Notes: generated from the sequence alone by a model not told the origin. A DNA stretch of 64,000 nt from Diploptera punctata (GCA_030220185.1 JASPKZ010004567.1:186001-250000), one strand, 5' to 3'; positions 10,135 to 21,774 are shown, numbered from the stretch's first letter. Numbers and translations are program-made.

Positions 10135-10854
10135 TCATAAGTAATGCCACGAGTGATTTCCAAATTATCGATAAATTCACGACTCACGAAGTGAGGAGTG
10201 AATTTATCTAGAGAATTTGGAAATCAAGAGTGGCATTTGTTAGGACTATTTAACGAATAAAATTAAGCTGTTTACTCACAAATCATTATTTAACTGTAGT
10301 TATTTCAAAATATTTATATATTTAATGCAAACGGCGATGTTTGAAAACAAATGAGAAACGATAGGTACGCTTCTACTGCTTCTTTTGTTTATCACTGCAA
10401 CCAGATCATACTATTTATTGCCAAAGGAACGCAATATTGTAAGAATGCTCTCTAGTGGAGAAAAAATGAAACATCAATCTGTATATTAATTCATTTCTGA
10501 TGTCGTATGATGTAAATATTACAATTATATTTTTCTGGATTATTACCTGGGAAAAAATACATTTAAGAAAGTCAAACAGTGGTTTCTTTTTTTGGTGGTA
10601 TAATAAATTGCTACAAATGTTGACATGTATGCACTATATATACAATCTGGTAGCCGTATTTCTTATAGGCTCAGTCACTGCAAAATAACGGTCAGACCTG
10701 TTCAGAATATTAAAAAGGAGGAGCTTTGTTTAATATATGGTAATTATAACACTGATAAATATTTCGTGAAACACGACTCTGATTGGTTGTAAAACAGAAA
10801 TCATTGAAACGTGATTGGTCATTGACTCCCATTTGGGGCATGAGTTAAATAGTC
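10135..10854 (+). mobile_element. P repeat, copy P2 (tandem with P1)
   Basis: About 720 bp, nearly identical in layout to P1. It contains an extra roughly 45-bp segment near 10500-10560 (GATGTAAATATTACAATTAT then CTGGGAAAAAATAC) that P1 lacks, so one is not an exact duplicate of the other. It ends ..GAGTTAAATAGT before unrelated DNA. Confidence 0.8.
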
Positions 10855-10875
10855 ACATTAACATATGGTTTGCTA

Positions 10876-10987
10876 GACCGGTGTAGAAAGCAACGGGAAG
10901 CTACCACACCTATCATTCCCAAGTAAAGCTGCAAAGCTAGCATGAAAATGCTCTGATTGCGGTGAAAGACCTGTCCTCGGACAGAAT

Positions 10988-10992
<5 letters not shown>
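10876..10992 (+). mobile_element. SINE S2, 3' fragment
   Basis: Matches only the S2a tail (GTGTAGAAAGCAACGGGAAG ... CAGAATTACTAT). It runs directly into a (TA)n array. Confidence 0.8.

Positions 10993-11073
<81 letters not shown>
10990..11073. repeat. (TA)n then (GA)n microsatellite
   Basis: About 44 bp of TA followed by about 38 bp of GA. The same compound TA-GA array recurs at 57735-57824 and 58520-58580, each beside an S2 copy. Confidence 0.95.
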
Positions 11074-11076
<3 letters not shown>

Positions 11077-13603
11077 GAGAGTGTAATTAAAAGTAGAGTG
11101 TGAAGCTAGGGCTAGAGACCTCTTATTTCAGATCTAAGACTTTCATGTGCCCTATTTTTTAATGCGACCGTTGATTTACGCTCTTTCTGAAGGAAATGAT
11201 CGGGTGTTTGAACCCCGATCGTCGCGATAATGACAATTACTATACACTTAGATACTATTAAGTTGTCTCATGTCCTCATAAGTAATGTCGGTTTTTAATA
11301 TAACGTTGTGTGTCTGGTGGAATTTTCAAAATGTGATTCACTGGAAGTTTGTTCAAAACGGTCGTGCAATCGATGTGGATATTTATTATCAAGATTTATA
11401 ACCAGTTCATAAAATTTTGAGGATCGCGAGTTCGAACCCGACCGGACCCCATACTTCATGAACAACCATGACAAAAATTCAGGAACTGAGAGGATTCGAA
11501 CTACTTCTACACCCAACATATTATATCCCTGATTTTATTCCTTCAGATTGACATTTGTCCAATTTTTGCGTGAAATTTCGAAATCATGGCAGTTGTGGAA
11601 GTGGCTCCCAACGAATTCTTTACATAAAAAAAACATAGTCTGGTACCGTCGCGGAATAATAAAACTCGGTGAAAGATGGTTCAAAACCATAGAATCTGAT
11701 GATATCTACTTTGAAAGAGTAGTTAAATTTCTTTGTTAGAAAATAATTTCAAATACAATTTTGTTTAAAATAAAGACATTAGGTCCTACTAGTGAGTAGG
11801 GCTTGGAAGTTGAGGATCTATAAACTGCCTATAAAATAGATTTAAAAAATATTTAAGATATCCTACAAAATACCTAAAAACTAGGAAAAGGACGTAAAAA
11901 GTGCTGCAGTTGCTAAAGAGTGGATAAAGACAACCTCGCCTGGCTTCATGCTCTGTTCGACGTAATTGTCACAAAGTGCCAACTTCTTAGAAAATTTAAA
12001 GTCGAAATACTATAGTCAGGCGGTCAGTGGGCTGGTGATTAAAAATAACGGGGTATTTTATGAGAGTTCAATAGTTCTTCGCGGAACAAAAGTATTCGGA
12101 ATATGAAAAGCCTTTAGAAAGTAAAACTAGGCAGTATTTTTTAAAAGAAGTTTGAAATCAGTCTAGACTCATGGATCCTTGAATTACACAAGTACAAATT
12201 ATATAAATGTTGTCAAAAGAAGTTAAAAAAACCTTAAGACCTGAAAAAGGGCTAAAAAAGGACCAATAAGCCAAAAAAATGTCGAACAAGTACAAAAAGG
12301 AGCAATAAAATCCACCATTTCCTGGCCTACAATGACTCAAAATGTATTTGCAGTATATTATGTTGAGTGTCGTCTTCAGCCATAAAACAAATATAAATAA
12401 ATAAATAAATAAATAAAAAGGATCTTTCCTCAACTTCTGAGCCTTAGTTATGAGACTTATATAGTAAGAATTTACGGCCATCTTTAAAATCTAGGGACTT
12501 AAGTTAGGCTGAGGGAAGTATATCATTCAAGGGATTTTTTTTCTCGAAATTCTGTAGTGATTGAATCGTCAACGAAATGAAATTTGAGAAAAAGCAGTGC
12601 GATGGGGAGACAGAAATCATTTGCGATCAATGCTCACGAGAGTATAATACATAGTAAAGGCAGGGAAAGGTTAAAGGGTTGCGTCCGTCCACGTAAGCAA
12701 AGCAAGGCAGTGCGGGAAGTATCGACCGGACCTCGCGCAGTCGACTCCCAGCCTAGCTGCACAGTGTACTGCAGTGTAGCCTAACGTCTCCGCAGTATAC
12801 ACACATACACACACATAGTGATCCTTCCCCCAGCCCCCGAAAAATGTGCGTAGTGAAGTGAAGTGAATCTAGTGGCCATGTCATCACTAATAAGCTCTTT
12901 ATCTTTTGTTTGTAAGTTGTAAGACGTAGGTAAACTATTATTAAAATTCCCTTCTTCAAGCACTTCCCCATGCTTCTTATTGAAATGCTAGATTAGTTAT
13001 TGTTTAAACACCGCTCCCTCACCCCCTCATGAATGTTGCACCCTCCGTATGTTACCCCCAAACCAAGACTTGGCTTTATATGTCTTCTATGTTATGCCAT
13101 GTTCTATATTTCTAAGGATATTTTAATGTTATAATGCATTTTACATGATTTTTCTAAGGCACTTTATGTTAAACCTTGCTATGCGTGTGGAATATTCTAG
13201 AATATTGTACACACATAGCCTTATGTCAGTATAATATATATTCATAGATCCGCATTTTAATATAGCATCGCAGAATAAAGACTACGGTATTACTCTGACA
13301 TACGAATGTATGTGTTGATAGATCTGTAAAATAAAATATAATCAAACATGTTATTCCCAGAAAATTCAATTAGGAACTTTTTAATGTCAGGGTTACTCAA
13401 GTGTGGTTATTTTGTCGGGTTAATAATTGAAATCATATTGATTATTGTGTCCAGTCAGTTATTTTAAAACCAACTTGTAAATAATAGTTGAAGGAATATA
13501 CAAATATAAGTAGTCTAGCCTAACAGGAATTTATTGGTTTTTAAGTAAATTCTCAAACTCTGAAGATGGAATATTTTTAGCAAACCAGAATTTATACTCA
13601 ATA
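11074..13603. other. Unassigned DNA with one GC-richer patch
   Basis: No gene recognised. tRNA-like B boxes near 11195-11220 and 11425-11450 suggest decayed SINEs. 12590-12850 is clearly richer in G/C than its surroundings, with several CpG sites, and carries a 66-codon open frame (12584-12784) with basic composition and no recognised domain. (AAAT)n lies near 12395. Confidence 0.4.
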
Positions 13604-13868
13604 CGCTACAAGTCGGAAGGTCGAGAGTTCGAGTCCCGGTGGGGGTCAGGCTTTTTAAACTGGCCCAAACCCCTCTGGTGGCACAATGGCACCTGCGATC
13701 GACTCAGCCTCTAACGAAAATGATTATCAGACGATTGTTTTGAGGATAAAGACGGCTGTTATGCAGGGCTGACAATCTGGCTGACATCAAGTGTCGATTG
13801 TCTAGATAACTCCTACTACCTCAAGGGCCTCCTAAGGCCTGTAGTGGGATCATTTTACCTTTTACCTG
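13604..13868 (+). mobile_element. SINE S1, 5'-truncated copy
   Basis: Starts inside the tRNA head after the A box (GCTACAAGTCGGAAGGTCGA), keeps the B box GAGTTCGAGTCCC, and continues through the S1 body to GGGATCATTTTACC. More diverged than the other S1 copies. Confidence 0.85.
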
Positions 13869-15289
13869 ACCTATAATTTATGGTTATGAGTTATTCTGAT
13901 TTAGTACCTGATTTGATCAATTTCATGTTTCAGTTTTCTTTTAAAAGGTTCTTCATAAGCAGGGCCTATTTATCCGAAACATGAAACATTTCAATTTTGT
14001 TTAAATACTGGCTGTATTACAATCCAGGTAAACAATGTACTCATGTTTGTTCGTTATATCAAATTATATATGGCAATTTCAATTAGCTTTTTGCCATGTT
14101 TATTTCATACATAATTTAATGATTTGATTTTGGCTTCAAAAAGCCTTCCTGATTGATTCTGAATGACCGACCTTTATAAGGGCTATTTTTAAATTATCAA
14201 TAATTTAGCGATGCTGGGAAGCAAATGTGCGTTAACATGCTATTGGAGCTGAAAAATATTCACGTACATAGGATATGAATCTAGATGAACATTATAGTAA
14301 ATATGTTTCTCTTGTGAGTATTCCATTGCTCAATTTTGCAACAATGTAACCTACAACATAGAATGTCTTGAAGGCTGAAAATACATTTTTTCATCATGGC
14401 TACATCTCTCCTTTTAGACTAAGTTATTCCCACGCTTCTTTAAAAGCCACTTCATAATTGAGTGCTTTAACTTCTAAACCTTTAGGCTATTTTCTTCTAC
14501 GTCTAAACAAATGGTAAAATAATGTTTTTTCTCAATTCAATATTAATAATCTGTAAACTATAAATGTCTGTGACTCCTCATTATAAATGGTTTCCTAAAG
14601 ATTTAGCCTGTTCCGGTAGTCTAGTGACTATAATCTGAAACGAGATTCATGGGTTCAAATACAGGTGAGTTAGATTAATTTTTATCCAACGCGTAAATGT
14701 CCTTCCTTCAGAAGGGAAGTAAAGATATGATTTCCGTGACATTGAATTACTCATTTAAAGACTCTCAAGTCCTATATAAGAGATCTATGAACAATGTTTT
14801 CGGCATTTTCTTGCCCAGCGTTTGAATCGCAAAATTACTGACGTGTGATGTTAAAGAGCGTAGTTAAATGAATAATTTCTGTTAATAGGAATAATTGAAA
14901 TTATCTATTAAACAATAGTCGTGAAATTTGTAATTTAAATATCGTTTTTATCATAATTAATATAATTCAAAACAATTAATAAAATAATTCAAATTATATT
15001 ACCGGTATTAATAATTATATATTTGGAATTTTCAATTTTTTTAGAAAAACAATTAACATACTATTAGAAAAGGTGGTTGATTTTTTAACTACTATTTTAT
15101 TGTGAGATATTTACTTCGGAAAGGAAGTAAAATAATGGCTCACGTGTTCCGTATTTGCTGCATCTGCCTGAAATATGAGGCCTCTGATCAAAATTTGTCG
15201 ACTTTTTCATGCCTAGCTTTGAAGCTAATGACCTCACCTATTCAAAGAGCTCCATTAAATAAAATACATCCTACCTACTTCATCATAAT
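13869..15289. other. No gene recognised
   Basis: AT-rich. A weak tRNA-like patch at 14610-14675 (GTTCCGGTAGTCTAGTGACT ... GGGTTCAAATACAGG) is probably an old SINE head. Confidence 0.45.
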
Positions 15290-15560
15290 CCAGGGATTAA
15301 GCCTGTTGGCTCGTTCCTGTTCCATGAAAGCTAGAATTGTTAAAATTGTTCAGACCATCTTCTGCGTGGGGTTCAATATTTTTCCTTCCGTGCTGTTTAT
15401 AATTTAGCAATAATTTTGAAAATGTTTCTTCTGGAATTCTATCAATACGTTCTTTCCAGTCGTTCCTATATTTAAATATTCGGTCTGTAAGTTAGAAAAT
15501 ATTTAGTTCCTTTCTTATATCTTCATTCCTTACTACTTGAATGTCTATTATATCGCGTAT
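15290..15560 (-). mobile_element. LINE-E type remnant, C-terminal region
   Basis: Minus-strand translation reads ELNIFNLLTDRIFKYRNDWK-like sequence, then RIDRIPEETFSKLL and GRKNIEPHAEDGL. This is the block after the RT in a LINE-encoded protein (IDRIPEE..KL). No complete frame remains. Confidence 0.6.
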
Positions 15561-15692
15561 AGAACATTTGTGTGTATACATTCAGATATGTTTGTTTATT
15601 ATGTAACGTATTTATTGTCTCTTGCTAATGCAACCGACATTAAATTTTAACAGTAGTATGATTATGATGGTTAACGAGGAAATGGTCGAAAT

Positions 15693-16335
15693 GGACAACT
15701 AATGACAAATGAGGGAAATTTCGAAGAAGTGGCTGAATTCAAATATGTAGGACCAATAATTACAAATAGGAAATAAATGCAAAAAAAATAAACATGGGCT
15801 CAATTCTGGAAATGCATGCTGTTATGCATTACAAGGACACTTGTCGACCCAACTCCTTAAAAAAAGTTATACTGAAAATCTATAAAACTGCCATTATCTC
15901 AGTAGTAATATATGGATTCGAAACATGGACTCTTACTTCAAGGGAAGAAATAAAATTACGAATATTTGAGAATAAATTTCTTAAGGAAATGTTTGGGCCA
16001 AAGAGAGATGAACAGACAGATGAATGGAGATAACTACTTAACATTGGGCTATGTGGTCTTTGTAGGAAGCCAATTATAAGAAGAATTAACTTGTAGACTG
16101 CGATGGGCAGAACATGTGGCACCGTATTGGGAATGAAAGAGGTGCATGCAAGATTCTTGTAGAAAAACCAGATGGAAAACGCCCAGTTGGTAGACCAAGA
16201 ATAGGGTGGGAGAATAACATTAACCATGATTTGAGGGAGGATTAAAAAACATTAGCTCAGGCTAAGGATGTATGGAGAGCTTATGTCCGCGGCCATGAAC
16301 CTACGGGTTCGGTAGAGCCAGTGAGTTAGTTAACG
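15693..16335 (+). mobile_element. LINE-A copy A2, 5'-truncated
   Basis: Same block order as A1 and A6: EEVAEFKYVGPIITNRK, IYGFETWTLTSREEIKLRIF, FGPKRDEQTDEWR, then a stop and further frameshifts, RPVGRPRIGWENN, and the tail CGGTAGAGCCAGTGAGTTAG with GTTA. Diverged by many substitutions and indels. Confidence 0.87.
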
Positions 16336-16684
16336 GTGAAATGGATCCTGTTTATGAGATTCCAACTCAAAATTGGCTGAAAAAGGAAAATTAATGGGAA
16401 TTGTGATTTGAACTCGAATAATAGGATTCTCAAAACACCATTGACTGAGCCAGTGCATTCGGCAAATACGAGTATTAACTTTAAATTCCTGTATACGAGA
16501 AGAATTTCTCTCTAATCAATCTTCTTAATCCGCTCCCATGTATTTTTTAACATTTGTGCATTCAGAGTCATTCTGATTATTGTAACTAATTCCTTAAGAT
16601 ATTTAGGAGTTAACCCTTTATTTGTAATGTTGATTTCAAACATCATTAAAATAAATTGGCAGCTATCGAATAACTTATATAGTA
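16336..16684. other. No gene recognised
   Basis: Spacer between LINE-A2 and Helitron H1; nothing recognised. Confidence 0.5.
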
Positions 16685-17300
16685 CTAGCTAACACCCGGC
16701 GTGCGCTGCTACGCTTAAATAAATGATAATATGTTTTTACGTTTAGTTGAATAAGTAAAAGAAAAAATAATTATAAATTTATATCGTTATTATTTTTAGA
16801 TACCCCGTGCTGATTACCCGGCATTGCCCGGGAATCTACATATCCCGATGTATTTGGCATAAATGAGCTGAAAGACAAAATTCGTCATTTCGAGTTATCC
16901 GTGCTGCTGTTCTCCTTGCCCGAGAATCTACTTATCCCGATCTTCTTGGCATCAATGAAAGACAAAAATTGCTATTGTGAGTTATCCATAAAAGATAAAC
17001 ATATGCTGTCGCGGGCATTTTTATAGTTTTTGAAATATTCAATTGTGTACATTAATTTGGTGTATTTGTTATGCTTTATGCAGCGTAAGCCATTTAAGCG
17101 TCAATAAAGGATTTTTTCATGTTTTTCACTACAAAGGGTTATTTTTAAGGGTGTAGGAGTTTAGTATCACAACTCTCTTATAGCTTATGTTCATCCCGGG
17201 AATCTGCTGAAAATTTTGCAAAAAGCCCCATCACAATTGGATCAACGGTATGGCCGCGCATAAACTACGAACAAACAAACAAGCATTCATTTTTATATAT
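16685..17300 (-). mobile_element. Helitron-like element H1
   Basis: In minus orientation it begins with an ATGAATGCTTGTTTGTTTG-type 5' end and the block TATGCGCGGCCATACCGTTG, and ends GCGCACGCCGGGTGTTAGCTAG followed by host T. A CTAG 3' terminus with a GC-rich hairpin just inside (CCCGGCGTGC region), AT-rich flanks and no terminal inverted repeats is the Helitron pattern, like short insect Helitrons. It carries internal units with CCCGGCATTGCCCGGG hairpins. No Rep/helicase: non-autonomous. Confidence 0.7.
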
Positions 17301-17309
17301 TCGATTAGA

Positions 17310-18165
17310 GACCCTCCATGGTATCTTTACCTTGTCGTGGTGGAGTGGCTTGCGTGCTTAAATGATCCTGAGAGCTATGCCGGCGGTAGCATTGCTGCCG
17401 ATAGGGTTACCCATGCCGGACTGGTCGAAGGTGATAAGCCAGACAAAAAAAGTGCCTTGGGCGAAAGAGTGACGATCTTTCAAATTCACATCACATCATC
17501 ACACGTAAAAATACAACAGTCAAGAAATGCGGACATGGGTTCAACTGTGTGTAAAATTGTCCGGAGGTCAAATATCCCCCCATTCGGTTCTTCTCCAGGC
17601 GGGGACTACTTCAGGGAACCCCCTCCAAAGGCTCAAACACAGGGAACTGTCCCTAGGAACATGGAATGTTAGGACTTTATATAACCAATTTATATACTAT
17701 AAGGGGGGCGAAACATGGACCTTTATACTTTAAGGGAGGAAAGGAGATTACAAGTATTTGAGAATAACTTACTTAGGAAAAATTTTGGACCAAAGAGAGA
17801 TGAACAGAAACCTGGTGAATGGAGAAGACTAACATAACCTTGAGCTACATGGTATTTATAGGAAGCCAGATATAATAACAGTTAAGTCTCGTAGACTGCG
17901 AAGATGGGCAGGAAAACATGTTGCAAAACGTATGGGGGAATGAAAGACTTGCAAATGGAAGCTTCTTGTAGGAAAGCCAGGGGGAAAACTCCCAGTTGGT
18001 AGACCAAGAATGAGGTGGGAGAATAACATTAACTATGATTTGAGGGAAGTAGATTATACAGGGAATGATTGGAAAACATTAGCTCAGAATAGGGAAATAT
18101 GGAGAGCTTATGTCCGCGCGGCCATGAATCCACGGGTTCGATAGTGCCAGTGAGTGAGTAAGCTA
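17310..18165 (+). mobile_element. LINE-A copy A3, internal-deletion derivative
   Basis: Keeps the element's 5' leader (ACCTTGTCGTGGTGGAGTGG ... ) and the first residues of the endonuclease (LSLGTWNVRTLYNQ; the WNVRTL motif starts an EEP-type endonuclease). About 40 bp later it jumps to the C-terminal GETWT..LREERRLQVF block and runs to the usual 3' end GTTCGATAGTGCCAGTGAG. Nearly all endonuclease and RT coding is gone. The same leader occurs in A5, so 5' and 3' ends were kept together. Confidence 0.82.
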
Positions 18166-18309
18166 GTAAGTATATTCGATTAGAGAATATAATATCAGAG
18201 AATAAAATATTTGGTAAATGTTTAAACCTTATGTAGATATTATATATTTATTATGTACAAGAAAGTTATCAGCAGTTATTAATATATTTTATTTTGATCA
18301 GGCACTATC

Positions 18310-18630
18310 GTGTTCGTTCACGCTCTGGTTTCGGAATAGCGTAGGAGCCTCTATACGCAGCGGGCCTGGATTTATTCCCGGTCGGGTTAAGTTTCCTGGA
18401 TGTTTTTTTTTCGAGGTTTTTGCTTACCTATAAGAAAATTGTCAGTAAACTTCAAGATCCAAACGGTCCCCGAACTTCCTCTGGCCATCATAATCATAAT
18501 TATCATTTCACCATGTTTAGTTTGAATATGTTTATGGATGGTTTGTTTCCTCTTAATGTTGTGTTGTCTTGGAGGTTTTGGATTGAGCTGATCACTCATT
18601 TGGGGAGGCCCTCCATGTGCGTGATCTAAA
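18310..18630 (+). mobile_element. SINE S2b, diverged near full-length copy
   Basis: Head with a degenerate B box (GGATTTATTCCCGGTCGGG), the S2 body (GAGGTTTTTGCTTACC, AAACGGTCCCCGAA, GGCCATCATAATCAT), then a different tail: TTGTGTTGTCTTGGAGGTTT ... GAGGCCCTCCATG. That tail also occurs at 34735-34862 and 49808-50043, which defines subfamily S2b. Confidence 0.7.
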
Positions 18631-18999
18631 AATTAAAATCCTTCTCCGACAAGTCGTGCCACTGTAAGACTCGGGTGCCGTGGAACATGTAAAAGTACCT
18701 ATAAGGTGAGAGGTTAAACTGCGACGTAGAAAAAGAATATCATATTGAATGTATAGTTGCTTCTTAGAAAATATTGTAAGTACATTATTTATCTACATCT
18801 TCAATGGTGTAACACCTCAATGTTGGGCTTTAGCATTTCCTTTGTTAGTAGTTTCTATCTTCTTCTTCTTGCAACGATTAAACTTTTTTGGTTCGTTCCG
18901 GCTCAAGTATTATACATGATGTGTTCATCTCTTTCGAGGGCGTCCCCGTTCTTTTTTTTCCTCCTCTTGCTTCATAGTTCAGACTTTTCCTAGGCAATC
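18631..18999. other. No gene recognised
   Basis: AT-rich; the stretch 18890-18990 may be the eroded continuation of the LINE remnant that starts at 19000. Confidence 0.4.
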
Positions 19000-19225
19000 T
19001 GTTGGTATCCATTCTGCAGACATGTTAATACCATTTTCTCTTACATTCTTCTATTTTTATCTGTCAAATTGAATATTTTTAGTTCTTTACCGATATCTTC
19101 ACTTCGTTTTTTATCCATTAAAGTATATCCTACCACAAATCGTAAATATTTAATTTCTGCTGCTTCTATTCTTTAAATTGACTGTTTATTCAGAGTCCAT
19201 ATTTCTGAACCATACAATATTGCAA
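19000..19225 (-). mobile_element. LINE-E type remnant, C-terminal region
   Basis: Minus-strand translation gives a YG(L)..NSQF block, IEAAEIKYL-like residues in part, then KIEECKRKWY and HVCRMDTNRLPRK. The last block (RM...RLP) is typical of LINE C-termini. Heavily mutated. Confidence 0.6.
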
Positions 19226-19376
19226 TATTTTACGAGCCTGATGATCTTCAGACTCGGGATCCACTGTTCAAAGCCCCTTGGATTTTTCCATCGATCCCGG
19301 CAGGGTTTGAACCCACAACTCTCGGGACCAGAGGCAAGGAACATAACCCCTAGTCCACTGCGGCCGACTCATTATT
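19226..19376 (-). mobile_element. SINE S3 copy
   Basis: Minus orientation: tRNA-like head (GCAGTGGACTAGGGGTTATG, A box) and B box GGGTTCAAACCC, then AAAAATCCAAGGGG and the tail GAGTCTGAAGATCATCAGGC. It shares head and tail blocks with 61365-61520 and the tail with 47155-47245. Confidence 0.75.
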
Positions 19377-21738
19377 TATTTTAAAATATGTAACGCTGTG
19401 GATCCTATTGACGGATCCCGGAGGATACACTTAGCACGACACTTTGGGAAGGTCGAGACAAGTGGTTGTGCACAGTTACTCAAATATTCTGGGAACATTC
19501 TGTCGGATGGCAGTGTGCTGATGCAATTGCATTTTCTTAGGAATTTCAACTATCGCAGTGAAACGTTTGGCAGCTTAACTATTTTCTTTCATTTCTTTAT
19601 TTTATGGTTACATTCTCATTATAAAATATTAAGCCCAAAAAATATGAAATAATTTCAAAACTAATATTTTCTATAAAAATACACCTACTGTTAGAAGTAG
19701 GCCTTAATTCTTAGTTTGTAAAACTAACCTAATGAAAATATGATTAAGAAAATATGTAATACAACTAGGGAAAGGATTTTAAGATGTAAATTTTGGTCGT
19801 AAAAGGGGGGGGAAGGTTCTGAAAATACATACAAAAAGGTGCAAAAAAAGGTATTGCTGAAACAATTGAATTAGGGTTTAAACCAGTTACACGAACTCAG
19901 TTTCTATAATATTAATATCATTTTGCACTAAAGTTTTCTTCTTTATAGAGTCCATAAGAGGTAATTCATAGTTCTTTAGTTTATTGCAATATTTACTTCG
20001 CAGACGGAACATCGAAGAATGATGCCATCAGTTTCGATAAATTGCGTTTTGAATTCTGCTGAAAGTGCATACAACTTATCCTTCTTAACATTCGCCATGT
20101 TATTGTTGTGAAAACCCAGTTGTAATAGTAATAAAAATACATAGTTGTGGTTCAGACTAGTAAAACACAGCCAACAACAAGTCGGTAGATAGAAAACTGT
20201 TAAATTATTGCCAGTACTAACTGAACTTATTTTAAACTGTTACAGCAGCACTGTTGAAATTTAAATTTGACTTCACAGGTGCAGATTAACCGTTCTTGCT
20301 GGGATATAAATTACTTGTGGTTTACATAAATTATATGTTAATATTTATTATTTACTATTGTTGACTTCACACTGCAGATTGGTCATTGTTTCTGGGGTAT
20401 AAATTACATAAATTATATTTTAATATTTATTTAATATTGTTGATTTCTGATTGATATTTTAAAAAACTGTTCAAGAAGAAAAAATATACATTTTTCTGCC
20501 CTATATTTTAAAAACGCAGAGGAGAGTAGAGGAAAAGATGCTGAAGCATAAAAAAAATAAGGGAAAAGGGGCGAAATGTAGTAATATCACGAAAATGTGC
20601 AAACAGGTGCAACAGATTGTGTTCATTTCGCTTCATTGTATCCCCCAAATACATATATTGAACTATTGGTATGAAAATAGCTATATTTTTTGGAAACGTG
20701 CCGCACCTCAAAATCCTTTTTCTAAATATAATTAATGGATTATTTTTCTTTCTCTTACGATAATTTCGATTTCATCTGTTTAGCAAAACTAAAATGACAG
20801 ACTGAAAATTCATGACCATAAATGTTAATAATATCTTATAAGAACCTTTTATGAATCTATTTTCTTATTTGTTATTCTTCCATTTATGAAATAATCGAAA
20901 TGGTTAAAAGTCTTGCCCCATATCCTCTGATATAAATTATGAACTTTCGGTATGTTATTGTTCACGAATTTAACCGATGTTTGTGATAATTTTCTTCTCA
21001 CATTGGTTCAGAGTACATTAATCACTGGAGGCGAATTTGCCATTGCGTTTTCATGACTTGCTATAGAGTATAAATGAATTAATGTAATTTGGAATTAGTT
21101 ATTTTCTTAAAGTATTGATTATACAGATCTAGTGCTTTCTTGCGTAGAAGAGAGCAATGGAAATAACCTTCATGATTTAGTCATACGGAATTATGTAAGA
21201 GAATATTTTTATGGAAAAACATGTACTACATTTTAGATTTTATTTAGAGCAGCCGTCATCAACTGGTGAGCAACTCGATTCTGACATAATTCCTCAATAC
21301 TTACGGGATGACAAAGAAGATGGATGTGGACTTGAGGGGGAATGACAACACAATGGTGGTTCATTTCCTTAGAGTTCATGTAACTTATTTTATTATTGTA
21401 AATAATAATGCTGCAAAGTGTTTATATTAACACTAACATGCATTACTTTTAAATTTATATTTGTTATTATTGAAGATAAATCTTTATATTTTATTGTTAC
21501 ATTTTCATTATAAAACTACGAAGCCCAAAAATATGAAATAATTGCGTATATAATATTTTATTTGAAGATACTTCTATCAATAGGACCACCTTAATTCTTA
21601 GTTAGAAAGGTAACCTAATGAAAAGATGCTTAAAATATTGAATATAACTAATAAAGTATATTTCTTTCTTCCGTGATAATTGTCCTAGTTCTATTTGGTT
21701 ACTACTACTACTACTCCTACTACTACTACTATTGCCAC

Positions 21739-21740
<2 letters not shown>
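19377..21740. other. AT-rich DNA with a small tandem duplication
   Basis: No gene recognised. 19398-19652 is open for 84 codons but low-complexity and without motifs. A direct duplication lies at 20267-20447. Confidence 0.45.
20267..20447. repeat. Diverged tandem duplication, two units
   Basis: Units begin TTGACTTCACAGGTGCAGAT (20267) and TTGACTTCACACTGCAGAT (20361). Both continue through GGGATATAAATTAC / GGGGTATAAATTAC and TAAATTATAT.TTAATATTT. The second unit is about 15 bp shorter; a third start (TTGATTTC) follows at 20440. Confidence 0.75.

Positions 21741-21744
<4 letters not shown>

Positions 21745-21774
<30 letters not shown>

Noticed and set aside
12158..12481. 107-codon minus-strand frame
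   Set aside because: Hydrophobic and low-complexity, spans an (AAAT)n array, no start context or motif.
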